From the NCBI GenBank assembly GCA_963575745.1, contig CAUYUJ010004780.1, positions 801,176-865,175 of the forward strand: a stretch of DNA of 64,000 nt, read 5' to 3'. A program made the translations under genes and the position numbers. Source of the DNA: Prorocentrum cordatum. Lineage: Eukaryota > Sar > Dinophyceae > Prorocentrales > Prorocentraceae. The notes below the pieces were generated by a model that saw only the letters and a program-made list of their open reading frames with translations, searched no databases and was not told the origin of the DNA. Positions 1 through 10,649 of the stretch are shown here, piece after piece (within the stretch, counting starts at the first letter, position 1; each line of letters opens with the position of its first letter).

Positions 1-221
1 CCGCAATCCAGGATCACGCCTGGGCGACGTCGACCGAGGGAGCAGCGCGCCGGGCAGCCGACGGCCCAGGGCGAGAGTCCACAGGACCGAGAGATGGTCT
101 GGCCGCGGACTGCTCGCGCCCCGGAGGTCTGGCCGCCCCCGGAGCGCCGTTCCCCCGCCCCGTCGCCTTCGCGCATGGTGCGCCCCTGGCACGCCACCGT
201 GGTGATGACCCTGCCGTGCGA

Positions 222-1445
222 GAAATGCGGGGGGTGTGCCGAAATGGGTGGGGGTGACGCATGCGGGCGGCGGCACTGAGGCCTTCGGTGGAGCTCCCTA
301 TGGAGCCACGAAACGTGTGAGGGGTGTGCCGAAATGGGTGTGGGTGACGCATGCGGCCGCGGGCACTGGGGCCTTCGGTGGAGCTCCCTATGGAGCCACG
401 AAACGTGTGAGGGGTGTGCCGAAATGGGTGTGGGGGACGCATGCGGCCGCGGGCACTGGGGCCTTCGGTGGAGCTCCCTATGGAGCCACGAAACGTGTGA
501 GGGGTGTGCCGAAATGGGTGTGGGGGACGCATGCGGCCGCGGGCACTGGGGCCTTCGGTGGAGCTCCCTATGGAGCCACGAAACGTGTGAGGGGTGTGCC
601 GAAATGGGTGTGGGGGACGCATGCGGCCGCGGGCACTGGGGCCTTCGGTGGAGCTCCCTATGGAGCCACGAAACGTGTGAGGGGTGTGCCGAAATGGGTG
701 TGGGGGACGCATGCGGCCGCGGGCACTGGGGCCTTCGGTGGAGCTCCCTATGGAGCCACGAAACGTGTGAGGGGTGTGCCGAAATGGGTGTGGGGACGCA
801 TGCGGGCACGCGGGCACTGGGGCCTTCGGTGGAGCTCCCCGGAAACGAAACGTGTGAGGGGTGTGCCGAAATGGGTGTGGGGACGCATGCGGCCGCGGGC
901 ACTGGGGCCTTCGGTGGAGCTCCCTATGGAGCCACGAAACGTGTGAGGGGTGTGCCGAAATGGGTAGGACTATGTGAGGGGTGTGCCGAAATGGGTGTGG
1001 GGGACGCATGCGGCCGCGGGCACTGGGGCCTTCGGTGGAGCTCCCTATGGAGCCACGAAACGTGTGAGGGGTGTGCCGAAATGGGTGTGGGGGACGCATG
1101 CGGCCGCGGGCACTGGGGCCTTCGGTGGAGCTCCCTATGGAGCCACGAAACGTGTGAGGGGTGTGCCGAAATGGGTGTGGGGGACGCATGCGGCCGCGGG
1201 CACTGGGGCCTTCGGTGGAGCTCCCTATGGAGCCACGAAACGTGTGAGGGGTGTGCCGAAATGGGTATGGGGACGCATGCGGCCGCGGGCACTGGGGCCT
1301 TCGGTGGAGCTCCCTATGGAGCCACGAAACGTGTGAGGGGTGTGCCGAAATGGGTGTGGGGGACGCATGCGGCCGCGGGCACTGGGGCCTTCGGTGGAGC
1401 TCCCTATGGAGCCACGAAACGTGTGAGGGGTGCGCCGAAATGGGC
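222..1445. repeat. 90-bp tandem satellite, about 14 copies
   Basis: The marker GTGTGCCGAAATGGG recurs at about 233, 323, 413, 503, 593, 683 and 773, then at 861, 950, 981, 1071, 1161, 1251, 1340 and 1430. The period is 90 bp, with one 31-bp partial unit and a few 88-89-bp units. Most copies are nearly identical, which points to recent expansion or homogenisation. Because 90 is divisible by three, several frames stay open across the array on both strands; the resulting proteins are pure repeats without a domain, and I do not call them genes. Confidence 0.95.
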
Positions 1446-1552
1446 GTTGATGATGATGATGATGGGAGGGGGGAGGAGGCAGCGGGAGGAAGGAAGGAGG
1501 GAGAACGCGGGGCACCGTCTCTTCAAAACGAGGACCCAACACCACAGGATGG

Positions 1553-2465
1553 TTGGGAACAAAAGAAAATACACGGTTTCGCAGCGCGGACTTTCAACAA
1601 AAGCATGCGCGCGCGCTCTTGCGTCGTCGCCGTCGTCGCCGTCCTTCCTCCTCCCTCGTCGTCGTCGTCGTCGCCGTCGTCGTCCTCTGTCTTTCCTCGT
1701 CGTCGTCGTTGTCCTCTTTGGCGTCGTCGTCGTTTCCGTCGTCGTTGTCGCCGTGGTTGTCCTTCCTCCTCCCTCGTCACCGTCGTCGTCCGTCGTCGGC
1801 GTCTTGTCGCCGTCCCCCCTAATTCGTCGTCGCCGTCGTCGTCGTCGTCGTCGCCGTCTTCCCTCCTCCCTCGTCGTCGTCGTCGTCCGCGTCGCCGTCT
1901 TCCATCCGTTTTCGTCGTTCGCGTCGTCGCCGTCCTCCTTCCTCCCTCGTCGTTGTCGTCGTCGCCGTCGTCGTCCTCCCTCTTACCTCGTCGTCGTCGT
2001 CGCCGTCGTCGTCCTCTGTTTTTCCTCGTCGTCGTCGTTGTCCTCTTTGGCGTCGTCGTCGTGTCCGTCGTCGTTGTCGCCGTGGTCGTCCTTCCTCCTC
2101 CCTCGTCGTCGTCGTCGTCGTCCGTCGTCGGCGTCTCGTCGTCGTCCCTCCTAATTCGTCGTCACCGTTTCTGTCGTCGTCGTCGTCCTCCCTCCTCCCT
2201 CGCCATCGTCGTGATCCGGGTCGCCGTCCTCCCTCCTTCTTCGTCGTTCGCGACGTCGCCGTCCTCCCTCCTCCCTCGTCGTTGTCGTCGTCGCCGTCGT
2301 CGTCCTCCCTCTTACCTCGTTGTCGCCGTCTTCGTTGGCGACGTCGTGGTCGTCGTCTTCGTCGCCGTCGTCGGCGTCGTCGTCGTCGTCGGCGTCGTCG
2401 TCGCCCCCGTCATCGCGGTCGTCGTCGTCGGCGCCGTCGTCGTCGTGAGGGTACGTCTTAACGGT
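1553..2465. repeat. (GTC)n array, copy 1, with conserved left flank
   Basis: About 830 bp of degenerate CGT/GTC trinucleotides (1618-2452) with interspersed CCTCCCTC. The left flank (1566-1617: TTTCGCAGC..., TTCAACAAAA, GCGCTCTTGCGTCG) matches the flank before copy 3 at 6828-6870. Arrays and flanks therefore look like copies of one dispersed unit rather than independent microsatellites. Long frames through it encode only Arg/Ser/Val/Pro runs. Confidence 0.85.
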
Positions 2466-2486
2466 GAATCAAATCAAGAGCGCAGC

Positions 2487-5470
2487 GTCATCAGCGTAGC
2501 GCAGTGTCTGTCAACAGCAAAGTGTCGATAGCGAAGCGTTAACAACACAGTGACAACAGCACAACGTCAACAGCGCAGCGTCAACAGCGCAGTGTCAACA
2601 GCGCAGCGTCAACAGCGCAGCGTCAATCAACGGCGCAGCAACAGCGAAGCGCCAACAGCGCAGGGTCACCAGCGCAGTGCCAACCAACGGCGTGCCAACA
2701 GCAGCGCGTTAACAGCGCAGCGTCAACAGCGCAGCGTCAACCAACGGCGTAACAACCGCATAATAACAACAGCGTAGTGTCAACACCGTAGCGTCAACAG
2801 TGTACTGTCAACCCACATCGCACTGTCGACAGCGTTTGGTTAGCTGCGCAAACCAACGGCCTGGCATGAAATCTGGGCGCACCGTCGACCAACACCGCAG
2901 TGCCAACACCGTTATGTCGACAGCGCAAGCGTACTGTCAACAGCGCAGCGCCAACAGCATGAACCGAACGCGCAGCAGAAAAAGGCGTTGTAGCCTCGAC
3001 CAATCGCATAATACCAACGCGTCAACAGCGACGCGCCAACAGCGCAGCGTCAACAGCGCCGCGCCAACCAACGGCGCGGCAACAGCGCAGCGTCAACAGC
3101 GCAGCGCCGACAGCGCAGCGTCAACACTGCAGTGTCGACATATACATATGTCAACAGCTCAATGCCGAAAGCGCAGCGTCGACAGCGCAGCGTCGACCAA
3201 GTAATGCCCACAACGCAGCATCAACAGCGCAGCATCAACAGCGTCGCGTCAACAACGCAGCGTCAACAGCGTGATGTCAGCAGCAAGAACATACAGCACA
3301 ACGGAAACTACTAGCGCAGCGCCGACCAACAGCGCAGCGTCAACAGCGTGGCGCCAACGGCCCAACGTCAACAGCGTAGCGTCGCGGTGCCAACAGCGCA
3401 GCGCCAACGGCGCCGCGTCAACCAGAGGCGCAGCACCAGCGCAGCGCCAACAGCGCAGCGTCAACAGCGCAGTCTCAAACGCGTAGTGTTGAAAGCTTGG
3501 AGCCAACACCTCAGCGCGAACAGCGCAGTGTCAACGGCGCAGTGTCAACAGCGCAATGTCTACAAAGTAGCATCAACAGTGCAGTGTCAACATCGCAGTG
3601 TCAACAGCGCGGCGTCAAATGCGTCGCGTCGACAGCGTAGCGTCAACGGCGCAGCGCCCGCAACATGAACCAACGGCTCAACGGGAAATAATAGCGCAGC
3701 GCCGACCAACAGCACGATGTGAACAGCGCGGCGTCGACAGCGCAACGTCAAAAGCGCGGCACCGCAGCGTCGGCAACGCAGCCCCAACAGCCCCGCGTCA
3801 ACCAACGCAGCGGCAACGGCACAGCGTCAGGACCACGGTGTCCGCAGCGCAGCGTCAACCGTGTAGCGTTGACAGCTTAGTGCAAAAAACAGAGCGTCAA
3901 CAGCGCAGCGTCTACAGCGTGGCTGAACAGCGCAGCGTCCACAGCGCAGCACCAACGGCGTAGCGTCAGCAGCGTCGCTTCAACAGCGCAGCGTCAACAG
4001 CGCAACGCCAGAAGCATGGACCAACAGCGCAGCAGGAGAGAATAGCGCAGCGCCGACCAATAGCACGATGTCAACAACGCAGCGTCAACAACGCATAAGG
4101 AAGAAGCTACTGTAAACAGCGCCGCACCAACAACGTCGCGTCAGCAGCGTAGTGTCCACAGCGGAAGGTCAACAACGCAGCGTCGACAACGCAGTGTCAA
4201 CAAACTGCGCGCTGTCGACCGCGTAGTTCCAGCCGTGAGCCAACGACGCGACGAGAACGCGCAGGGCACCGCCGAACCACCGCGCAGCTTCAACGGCGTA
4301 GTGCCAACAGCGCAGTACCCACACCGTAGTGTCGACAGCGTAGCGTCAAGAGCGCAATGTCACTTGACGGCGCAACAACATCGTAGCGTCAACAGCGCAG
4401 CGTCGACAGCGCAGCGTCAACAACGCAGTGTCGCGCAACGGCGTAGCAACAGCGCAGCGTCAACAGCGCAGTGTCAACAGCGAAGTGTCAGCAGCGCAAT
4501 GCCAACCAACAGCGCATCAACGGCGCAGCGTCAACAGCGCAGCGCCAACAGCACAGCGTCAACAGCGTAGCGCTGGCAGCTTAGATTCGACAACTTAGTG
4601 TCAACACCTTAGTGCCAACAACGCAATGTCAACCAGGTAGGGTCTACAACGTAATTTAAACAGCGTAGCGTCCACAGCGCAGTGTCAACACCGCACTGTA
4701 TACAGCGCAGTGTCAACAACGCAGCGCCAACAGCGCAGTGTCAACCAGCAGCATAGTCAACAACGGAATGTCAACAGGTCAAACTCATTATGAGCGGTCC
4801 TGGGCGCGACAAGCAGTTCGCATCGCGTTGTCGAGAGCACGCTGTCAGTAAAGCGGTGCCCGCAGCGTAGTACCAACAGCGTAGTGTCAAGAGCGCAGCG
4901 TGACAGGTAGCAGCGTGCGAGCAGCGTACAGCGTCTCCTCTTCATGCCAACGGCGTAGTGTCAACAGCGCAGCGCCAGATGTAGGATCGTGCAAGAAGCG
5001 CCCAGCGTCTATTGGCAATGCTAACAGCGCAATGTCAACAACGCAACGCAGCGTCAGAGGCACAGGCGGGTACAAATAGCGTCCAGCGTCTGATCTCATT
5101 GCCAACAGCGCTTCGAAGCATTTGCCTCGAGGGTCGAGAGTCCTGACATCTGTCTGCGTCTCCAGCTATGACGAACAACTGTCTACAGTCTCCGTGACAG
5201 AAGTCGATCCAGTAGTAGAACGGCACAGTGTCAGGTACGAGCGGGAACAAATAGCGTCCAGCGCCTGCTCTTAATGCCAACAGCGCTTCTAAAATGCCAA
5301 CAACTTGGTGTCAACAGCGCAGTGTTTGAGATTCAAGAGCGCAGGGCCTCTCCTCTTGATGCCAACTGCCGACAACGTAGTGCCAACAACGTACTGTCAA
5401 CAGCGCAGCGCCAGAGGTTCAGGAGCGGCGCAGAGCCTCTTCTCTGAAGGCGAACTGCCCACAACAATGT
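2487..5470. repeat. Degenerate 14-bp minisatellite (AACAGCGCAGCGTC)
   Basis: The unit CAACAGCGCAGCGT repeats every 14 bp with many substitutions (GTAGCGT, GCAGTGT, GCGCCAA). It is dense from 2500 to about 4760 and more decayed, with longer inserts, to 5470. Codon-like frames show only Gln/Arg/Ser/Asn/Ala runs. No gene is seen in this 3-kb stretch. Confidence 0.9.
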
Positions 5471-5815
5471 AATGCCAACAACGCAGTGTCAACAGCGTAG
5501 CGTCGCAGATTAGGAACGTACAGTCTGTCCTCTTTCTGCGAATGACGTACTGTCAACAGCGTAGCGTCGCAAATTCGAAGTGTACAGTATGTCCTCTTAA
5601 TGCGAATAACGTAGTGTACGTCACAGATTAGAAGCGTGAGGTATGTCCTCGTAATGCGAACAACGTAGCGTGAACACCGTAGCGTCGCAGATTAGAAGCG
5701 TACGCTCTGTCCTCTTACTGCGAACAACGTAGTGTCAACACCTTAGCGTCGCAGATTAGAAGCGTAGCCTCTTCTCTTAATGCGAACAACGTAGTGTCAA
5801 CAGCGTAGTGCTACG
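5470..5815. repeat. About 60-bp higher-order repeat derived from the 14-bp minisatellite
   Basis: Five to six units, each built as AACAACGTAGTGTCAACA, then GCGTCGCAGATTAGAAGCG, then TGTCCTCTTACTGCG. Each begins with a 14-bp-type monomer, so this looks like a higher-order unit that grew out of the neighbouring array. Confidence 0.8.
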
Positions 5816-5879
5816 TAATGCAGACCGCGTAGTATTAGTTCACTGTTTGAACTTTTATTTCACTGTAAGGAGATACCTA

Positions 5880-6180
5880 GCGTCGTCGTCGGCGGCGTCG
5901 TCATCGTCGTCGCCGTCGGCGTCGGCATCGTCGTCGTCGTCGGTGTCGTCGTCGTCGTCGTCGCCGTTGTCGTCGTCGTCGTCCAAATCGTCGGAGTCGT
6001 CGTAGTCATCGTCGGCGTCGTCGTCGTCGTCGTTGTCGCTGTCGTCGTCGGCGTGGGTATCGTTGCGAAGTGCCAGTCGGCACCTACCGTCACGGTCTGA
6101 AGAGGTCTTGCGACCAGGTTGCGGGTGGGAGGGTGGGATGTTTGCACGAGCAGTGGAGAGGACAGCTTCAAGTTGAGCAA
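5880..6180. repeat. (GTC)n array, copy 2, with conserved right flank
   Basis: GTC trinucleotides at 5880-6057, followed at about 6100-6178 by a flank (GGTTGCGGGTGGG, GGGATGTTTGC, GAGCAGTGGAGA, CTTCAAGTT) nearly identical to 7390-7463 after copy 3. From 6180 to 6410 I see no gene. Confidence 0.8.
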
Positions 6181-6409
6181 GTGATTGATTCTCCTTCCTT
6201 TAAAAAAAAGACAATAGACTCTACCCCCCCGGACTTATCGCTTCCCCCTGGGATAATATAATTCCATATATATTCTGCACACTCGTCCATCCTAAATATG
6301 AAATCATATCATCCCAGGCCGGCCGGGTTCCCCCCCCTGAGGTTCCCTTGTAAAAAACGCTATGGGGTGACATTTTTTGTTATAACATAACACTTGTTCA
6401 CGAATCCCT

Positions 6410-6845
6410 TGCAAAAAACAGGACGAAGTGCACACGCGCGCGTCGTCGCACGCGCATGCCGAAATCCTTCGAAAACCTGCGGTGCCGGAAGGATTCCGCA
6501 ATCGATGTTCCAAAAAAGCATGCAAAAACACAGGGTTTCGCAACACTGATTTGCTAAAAAAGCTTCCGCGCGAGCTCTTGCGAAATCTTAAGAAAACCAT
6601 AGGTTTTTCAAGATTTTCACAAAATGCCACCAAAGGGGCTTCGCGCGCGCGCATGTCGAAATCTGTCGAACGCCCTTGCGCGTGTGCCGTCGCGAGAATC
6701 CTCTGCAAAAAAATGGGACGAAGTGCAGACGCGCGCGTCGTCGCGGGCGTATGCCGAAAACCTTCAAAACCCATCGGTTTCGGAAGGATTTCAAAATCGT
6801 GCGTCCAAAAAACCTAGAAAACCCAAGGTTTCGCAACACTGATTT
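6410..6845. repeat. 294-bp direct repeat, two diverged copies
   Basis: GACGAAGTGCA recurs at 6422 and 6716, and TTTCGCAACACTGATTT at about 6534 and 6828, both 294 bp apart. Between them lies a third, more diverged copy of the CGCGCGCATGTCGAAATC section. The units contain runs of A and CGCGCG and carry no recognisable coding signal. The second copy leads directly into (GTC)n array 3. Confidence 0.75.
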
Positions 6846-7465
6846 TCAACAAAAACGCGAGCGCGTTCTTGCGTCGTCGTCGTTGTCGTCGTCGCCGTCC
6901 TCCCTCCTCCCGCGTCGTCGTCGTCGTCGTCGCCTACGTCGTCCTCTGTCTCGTGTTCGTCGTCGTCGTCCTCTTGGGCGTCGTGGTCGTTTCCGTCGTC
7001 GTTGTCGCCGTGGTCGTCCTTCCTCCTCCTCCCACGTCGTCGTCGTCGTCGTCCGTCGTCGGCGTCTCGTCGTCGTCCCTCCTATTTCGTCGCCGTCGTC
7101 GTCGTCGTTGTCGTCGTCGTCTTCCTCCTCCCTCGTCGTTGTCGTCGTCGGCGTCGCCGTCCTTCCTCCTTCGTCGTCGTTCGCGTCGTCGCCGTCCTCC
7201 CTCCTCCCTCGTCGTTGTCGTCGTTGTCGTCGTTGTCGCCGTCGTCGTCCTTCCTCCTCCCTCGTCGTCGCCTTCGTTGGCGTCGTCGTCGTCGTCGTCG
7301 GCGTCGTTGTCGTCGTCGAAGTCGTCGGAGACGTCGTCGGTGTCGTCCTAGTCGTTGTCGTCGGTGTCGTCGAGTCGGTCTTAACAGGTTTTGCAAACCA
7401 AGTTGCGGGTGGGTGGGTGGGATGTTTGCGCGAGCAGTGGAGATGACGACTTCAAGTTCAGCAGA
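6828..7465. repeat. (GTC)n array, copy 3, with both conserved flanks
   Basis: This is the most complete copy of the dispersed unit: left flank TTTCGCAACACTG...TTCTTGCGTCGTCG, about 510 bp of GTC trinucleotides, then the right flank GTCTTAACAGGTTTTGC...GAGCAGTGGAGATGACG. Copy 1 shares the left flank and copy 2 the right flank. No coding function is supported. Confidence 0.85.
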
Positions 7466-7469
7466 GTGG

Positions 7470-7680
7470 ATTGCACCACATAGATCGCACCACAAATACT
7501 GCACGACGTATATTGCACAGCATCTATCGCAACACATGGATTGCACGATATAGATGGCACCGCATATATTGTACCACATAGATCGCACAAAATAGAATGC
7601 ACTACGTTGATCGCACCGCATAGATTGCACCACATACATTGCATAACATAGACTGCACCACACAGCTTGCATGAAATACG
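7470..7680. repeat. 14-bp minisatellite (ATTGCACCACATAG), 15 copies
   Basis: Fifteen consecutive 14-mers of the form AT(T/C)GCACCACATA(G/T), for example ATTGCACCACATAG, ATCGCACCACAAAT, ACTGCACGACGTAT. The total is 211 bp, matching 15 x 14. The unit is unrelated in sequence to the larger 14-bp array at 2487-5470 but has the same length. Confidence 0.9.
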
Positions 7681-8090
7681 ATACACATCCCGAACGCCAA
7701 AACTTACAACTTGGGATCCAATATGGCAAACATGTTCTGATCTCGGGCCGAGGCGCTTTCTCTCGCCCACAGAATTGCTCCATGCTCTCCTGCTTTCTGA
7801 GACCAGCTGCGTTAGGGTCCATGTAGTATGGTGCACTGGCCAGAGCAACAAGCCTCCTCTAGACAGGGCCAGAGCACTTACAATGATGGCACCTTCCTCC
7901 AATGATCAGCCGTACAGGCCACTCAAAAGAAGAAGGTAGAAATGTTAAGCGCAAAGGCGGTTGGAATAGATGGCGCGTCGGTTCGCCCCCGAAGAAAGGA
8001 TGGTGAAAGGAAGCCCCTTCGATTGTTGAAGCAGCAGGGCGCTTGAAGCAAATTAGCATCTGGGAGTCCAAGAGCATTTACTTTGTGCGA
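7681..8090. other. No gene recognised
   Basis: Unique-looking sequence. Short frames on both strands lack any domain or conserved motif. It lies downstream of the visible RPS7 exons (minus strand) and could be intronic if more RPS7 exons exist to the left of the window. Confidence 0.4.
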
Positions 8091-8165
8091 ACGGCCTGTA
8101 CCGACCCTGGCCAGCCCCATCATGGGCCTGAGATCGGCCTGGCCAGGATCGGTGCAGGTGTACAG
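8091..8165. repeat. Inverted pair of a dispersed ~40-bp motif
   Basis: TGTACCGACCCTGGCCAG (8094-8111) and CTGGCCAGGATCGGTGCA (8141-8158) form imperfect inverted arms around about 30 bp. Related motifs occur at about 9200, 9265, 9826-9932, 10650 and 16385. This looks like a short palindromic, MITE- or introner-like family clustered around the RPS7 gene. Confidence 0.6.
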
Positions 8166-8220
8166 CGCCGTCGCCCTCCGAACCCTGCTGACCCGAATGG
8201 CGGCCAGGCAACCGCGGCGG

Positions 8221-8283
8221 CTGGGCCACGAACACGACGTGCTTCTTCTGGAACTTCTTCTCCAGCTCGCGGATGAGGCGGCC
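8221..8283 (-). CDS. RPS7: Ribosomal protein eS7, second visible exon
   Basis: The minus strand encodes GRLIRELEKKFQKKHVVFVA followed by Q, 21 codons matching the conserved eS7 segment (RLVRELEKKF...HVVFIAQ in animals). It follows the first exon in phase: exon 1 ends ...VKKIQ and this exon resumes with GRLIRELEKKF. The acceptor reads GCGAG|GG, the AG|G form common in dinoflagellates. The 3' boundary is uncertain: the frame runs on as PPRLPGRHSG, which does not resemble eS7 (usually RRILPK...). Either another intron starts near 8221-8223 or the gene is decayed. The C-terminal half of eS7 was not found at lower coordinates. Function, known from the family: a cytosolic 40S subunit protein needed for small-subunit assembly. 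Confidence 0.8.
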
Positions 8284-9067
8284 CTCGCCAGGCGCTGTGT
8301 TGCCGAAGGCCACTGAAGGCCGCCGAAGGCCGCCGAAGGCCGCTGGGGAGGGAGGACAATCGTGGGATGGCCATGGCGAGATCTCGCCCCGCCGACGCGT
8401 GGGCCGCCTACCTGGAACCCGTTCTTCCTTCCGAGCCGTTGTCGACGGCCCGACGGGTCCAGGACAAGGGACTCTGGAGCCCGGTAAATCAATTCTGCAG
8501 TCGTGGGGGGGCCCACCGCTGTCGCGGGCTCCCACACCGCACCGCCGTCGCCCTGGCGTGGGGCGCGCCCGCGGACAGCGGCGGCCTTAGCCTGCTTGGG
8601 CCCCCCGCCCTCGCTGGGCCGCCGCTGAACCTCGTCGTCGCCTCTCCAGCCGACCCTGCAAACCCCTCCGAACCCCAAAAGGCCTCGAGCCTCGAGCGGG
8701 GGCACCCCCGCGAAAAGATCTGCAGGCGCAGACCGGGCCCCGTTCGGCCGCAGCTCCAGCGGCGGCGCCTCCCACCGCCGAAGACACTCGAGGGAGGAAA
8801 CACGGGGACCACGATCGAAATGTCGCGAGATCTTGTCGATGCCAACCTTGGTCTTGGTCCATGGTCCACGGTCCATGTCGGCCGTGCCGATCCGCGAAGA
8901 TGATCCACGAATTAAGGATGACCAAAATCAGCGCTGACCAAGATCAACACGACGTTACATCGTTCAATATTGGTCATGGTCCCCGTTTTTTCCCCTCCAG
9001 ACGAGGTGGGATCCGGGAATCTCTGGGAACTTGCGGGTCTTGAGGACGTGTTGGGAGCCGCTGGCGT

Positions 9068-9114
9068 TTCAGAGCGTTCCGGAACGCTCCGAGGACTGTT
9101 TAGAACGCTCTGAA
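9068..9114. repeat. Nested inverted repeat (GAGCGTTC family)
   Basis: TTCAGAGCGTTC (9068-9079) and GAACGCTCTGAA (9103-9114) are perfect 12-bp inverted arms. The left arm also forms an 18-bp perfect palindrome (9072-9089) with the next GGAACGCTC, so two alternative hairpins share one arm. It lies inside the RPS7 intron. Confidence 0.8.
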
Positions 9115-9825
9115 GCGATCTATCTTGATCCCAGGCCTGCTGATGGCTGCTACTCCGATGGGGTAAAGAAAGATCCATCTGTGGCCAGGCGCATCCTCGG
9201 CCCAGGATCGGTGCAAACGCCCTCGCCTCGGCCAAAGAGACGTACTCACCGGTCCCGGGGACCAGGGTCGGACTGGCCAGGATCGGTGGGGGGGTCAGTT
9301 AACGCGGTACGAAAAGGTAGAAGCCTATCGGTGGAGATGGGCGCGCGACACATCATTCGGGTCACGTGCCTTCTCACGCCAGGGCTCTTGCGAGGTCAAA
9401 AAGGAGCAGCTGGAGGCATGCTCCGACACCTGACGTCGGCGTTTTGAGTATTGCTGAGGCAAGCCTGCCTCAAGGAAATATTGCTCTGCCTTTGTGGATT
9501 GACTGGGCTTGCCGACGGCGGGGCGTCGCCTGGGCCAAGCTACGGTTTCGTGCGCGCACGTGTCTGTGCCTTGTCGATCTCCATGTACATGCCTGGACCC
9601 ATGCCTACGCCTGCGCATGCGTCTACTTCTACGCCTTCAAAATGTCGCTTACGGCGCGAGTCCCGAGAACCCTCTCGCGCGGCGCCCTGTCTGCGGTTTC
9701 TTTCACCGGAGGGCCTCTGACAGGCTCTAGCTTTCGCGCACAAGGCACTCACAATGCTGCGGCGCTTACTTTGTTCGTCCGTATGGGAGGGGATGCCATG
9801 GATACTACCACACCAAACGTGGTCA

Positions 9826-9932
9826 GGCCCATCCTGGATCCTGGGTCCTGGGTTGGCGTACACACCAACTGGCTGGGCCAAGAAGGCGCGTGTACCCCAC
9901 CCTTGGACACTGGATGGGCTTGGCCAGGTCTG
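9826..9932. repeat. Inverted pair of the dispersed ~40-bp motif in the RPS7 intron
   Basis: GGCCCATCCTGG...GGGTTGGCGTACAC on the left and GTGTACCCCACCC...GGATGGGCTTGGCC on the right form imperfect inverted arms with a spacer of about 25 bp. The same building block forms the pair at 8091-8165, in the opposite arrangement. Confidence 0.55.
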
Positions 9933-10167
9933 AAGCGGGTGCATCACCAGCACCTTCTGGCTTATGCTTCCCCTGTTTCGTCCCTAGCCTGGAATTCCTA
10001 AGAGCGGCTCCCCCCACACGTGGCAAAAACCTTTCCGGGTTAGGAGGACGGAGGCGCCCCCATATGCGATTCGGTCGTCCGAACTCGCAACTCACAGCGC
10101 TCACAAAATACCTTGAGGGGTGGATGATTGGGCGCTGGCCCGCCCTTCTTTTCCACCAGCGCCCAGC

Positions 10168-10398
10168 CTGGATCTTCTTCACTGCACCCCACACCCGGAA
10201 AGGGAAGTGCACGACGACTGCCTTGCGCATCTTCGCGTCCACCTCCTTCGCCCCGGAGATGTAGATGTCGCGCAGGTCTGCCTTGATATCGCTGGACGGC
10301 GATACTTCGATGTCAAGGAGGGCCTTCGCCACCTCCTCTTCAAGCTCTGTAGGGGCCGCACCCTTGTCCTTGACGATCTTCTTCCTTGCGTTGATCAT
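10168..10398 (-). CDS. RPS7: Ribosomal protein eS7, N-terminal exon
   Basis: Seventy-seven codons starting at ATG 10398. The product starts MINARKKIVKDKG, continues with ELEEEVAKALLDIE and DLRDIYISGAKEVD, then RKAVVVHFPF and ends VKKIQ. This follows the N-terminal third of eukaryotic eS7, which runs KIVK...LELE...LRELNI.AAKEI...KAI.I.VP...KIQ. I chose the ATG at 10398 because the frame upstream (GTG at 10431) has no family counterpart; a CAG at about 10433-10435 could be a trans-splice acceptor. The exon ends after CAG (10168) with a GC donor. The reading frame is intact and shows no decay, unlike the retroelements. A tiny upstream exon cannot be excluded. The protein acts in the 40S ribosomal subunit. 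Confidence 0.85.
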
Positions 10399-10649
10399 GG
10401 TGCCAAGACCGATATCCCCGTCTGGTGGCACTGCCCTCCGTACTTCCAGGCTCTAGCTTGAACCGAAACGGCCACGAGCAGCGCTGAATAATAGCAGCGC
10501 CAGCATTTACAAATTGCGAAGACGGTGGTGGCGCTACCACGGAGTGACCGATGGATGGGGAACAACTCTGGAACGAGAATCCACCCTCTGATAAATGCAA
10601 AGCTGGCAGAAAACCCACCCCCGTCTACTCCCAAAGAGCCCAGGAAATC

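Larger units (their letters stand above)
8284..10167 (-). other. RPS7 intron (1,884 bp), GC donor
   Basis: Inferred from the two eS7 exons. Read on the minus strand the donor is CCAG|GCTGGG (GC instead of GT) and the acceptor is GCGAG|GG, so AGG is present at both ends. Non-GT donors (GC, GA) are established for dinoflagellates. The intron holds several copies of a ~40-bp GGCCAGGATCGGTGCA-like motif, a strong hairpin at 9068-9114 and (GAAGGCCGCC)n at 8307-8345. Long frames on either strand inside it lack domains. Confidence 0.7.

Noticed and set aside
14-2154. Long open frames on both strands across the 90-bp satellite (up to about 600 codons)
   Set aside because: The period is divisible by three, so frames stay open by arithmetic; the peptides are pure repeats, and several overlapping frames are equally open.
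1251-2531. 426-codon Ser/Arg/Val-rich frame in (GTC)n
   Set aside because: It follows directly from trinucleotide repetition and is homopolymeric in every frame.
7470-7680. CRISPR-like array
   Set aside because: The 14-bp units are contiguous with no spacers, and the genome is eukaryotic.
8053-8535. 160-codon minus-strand ORF containing the second RPS7 exon as one gene
   Set aside because: Only the 21-codon segment 8283-8221 has eS7 similarity; the rest is intron and repeat.
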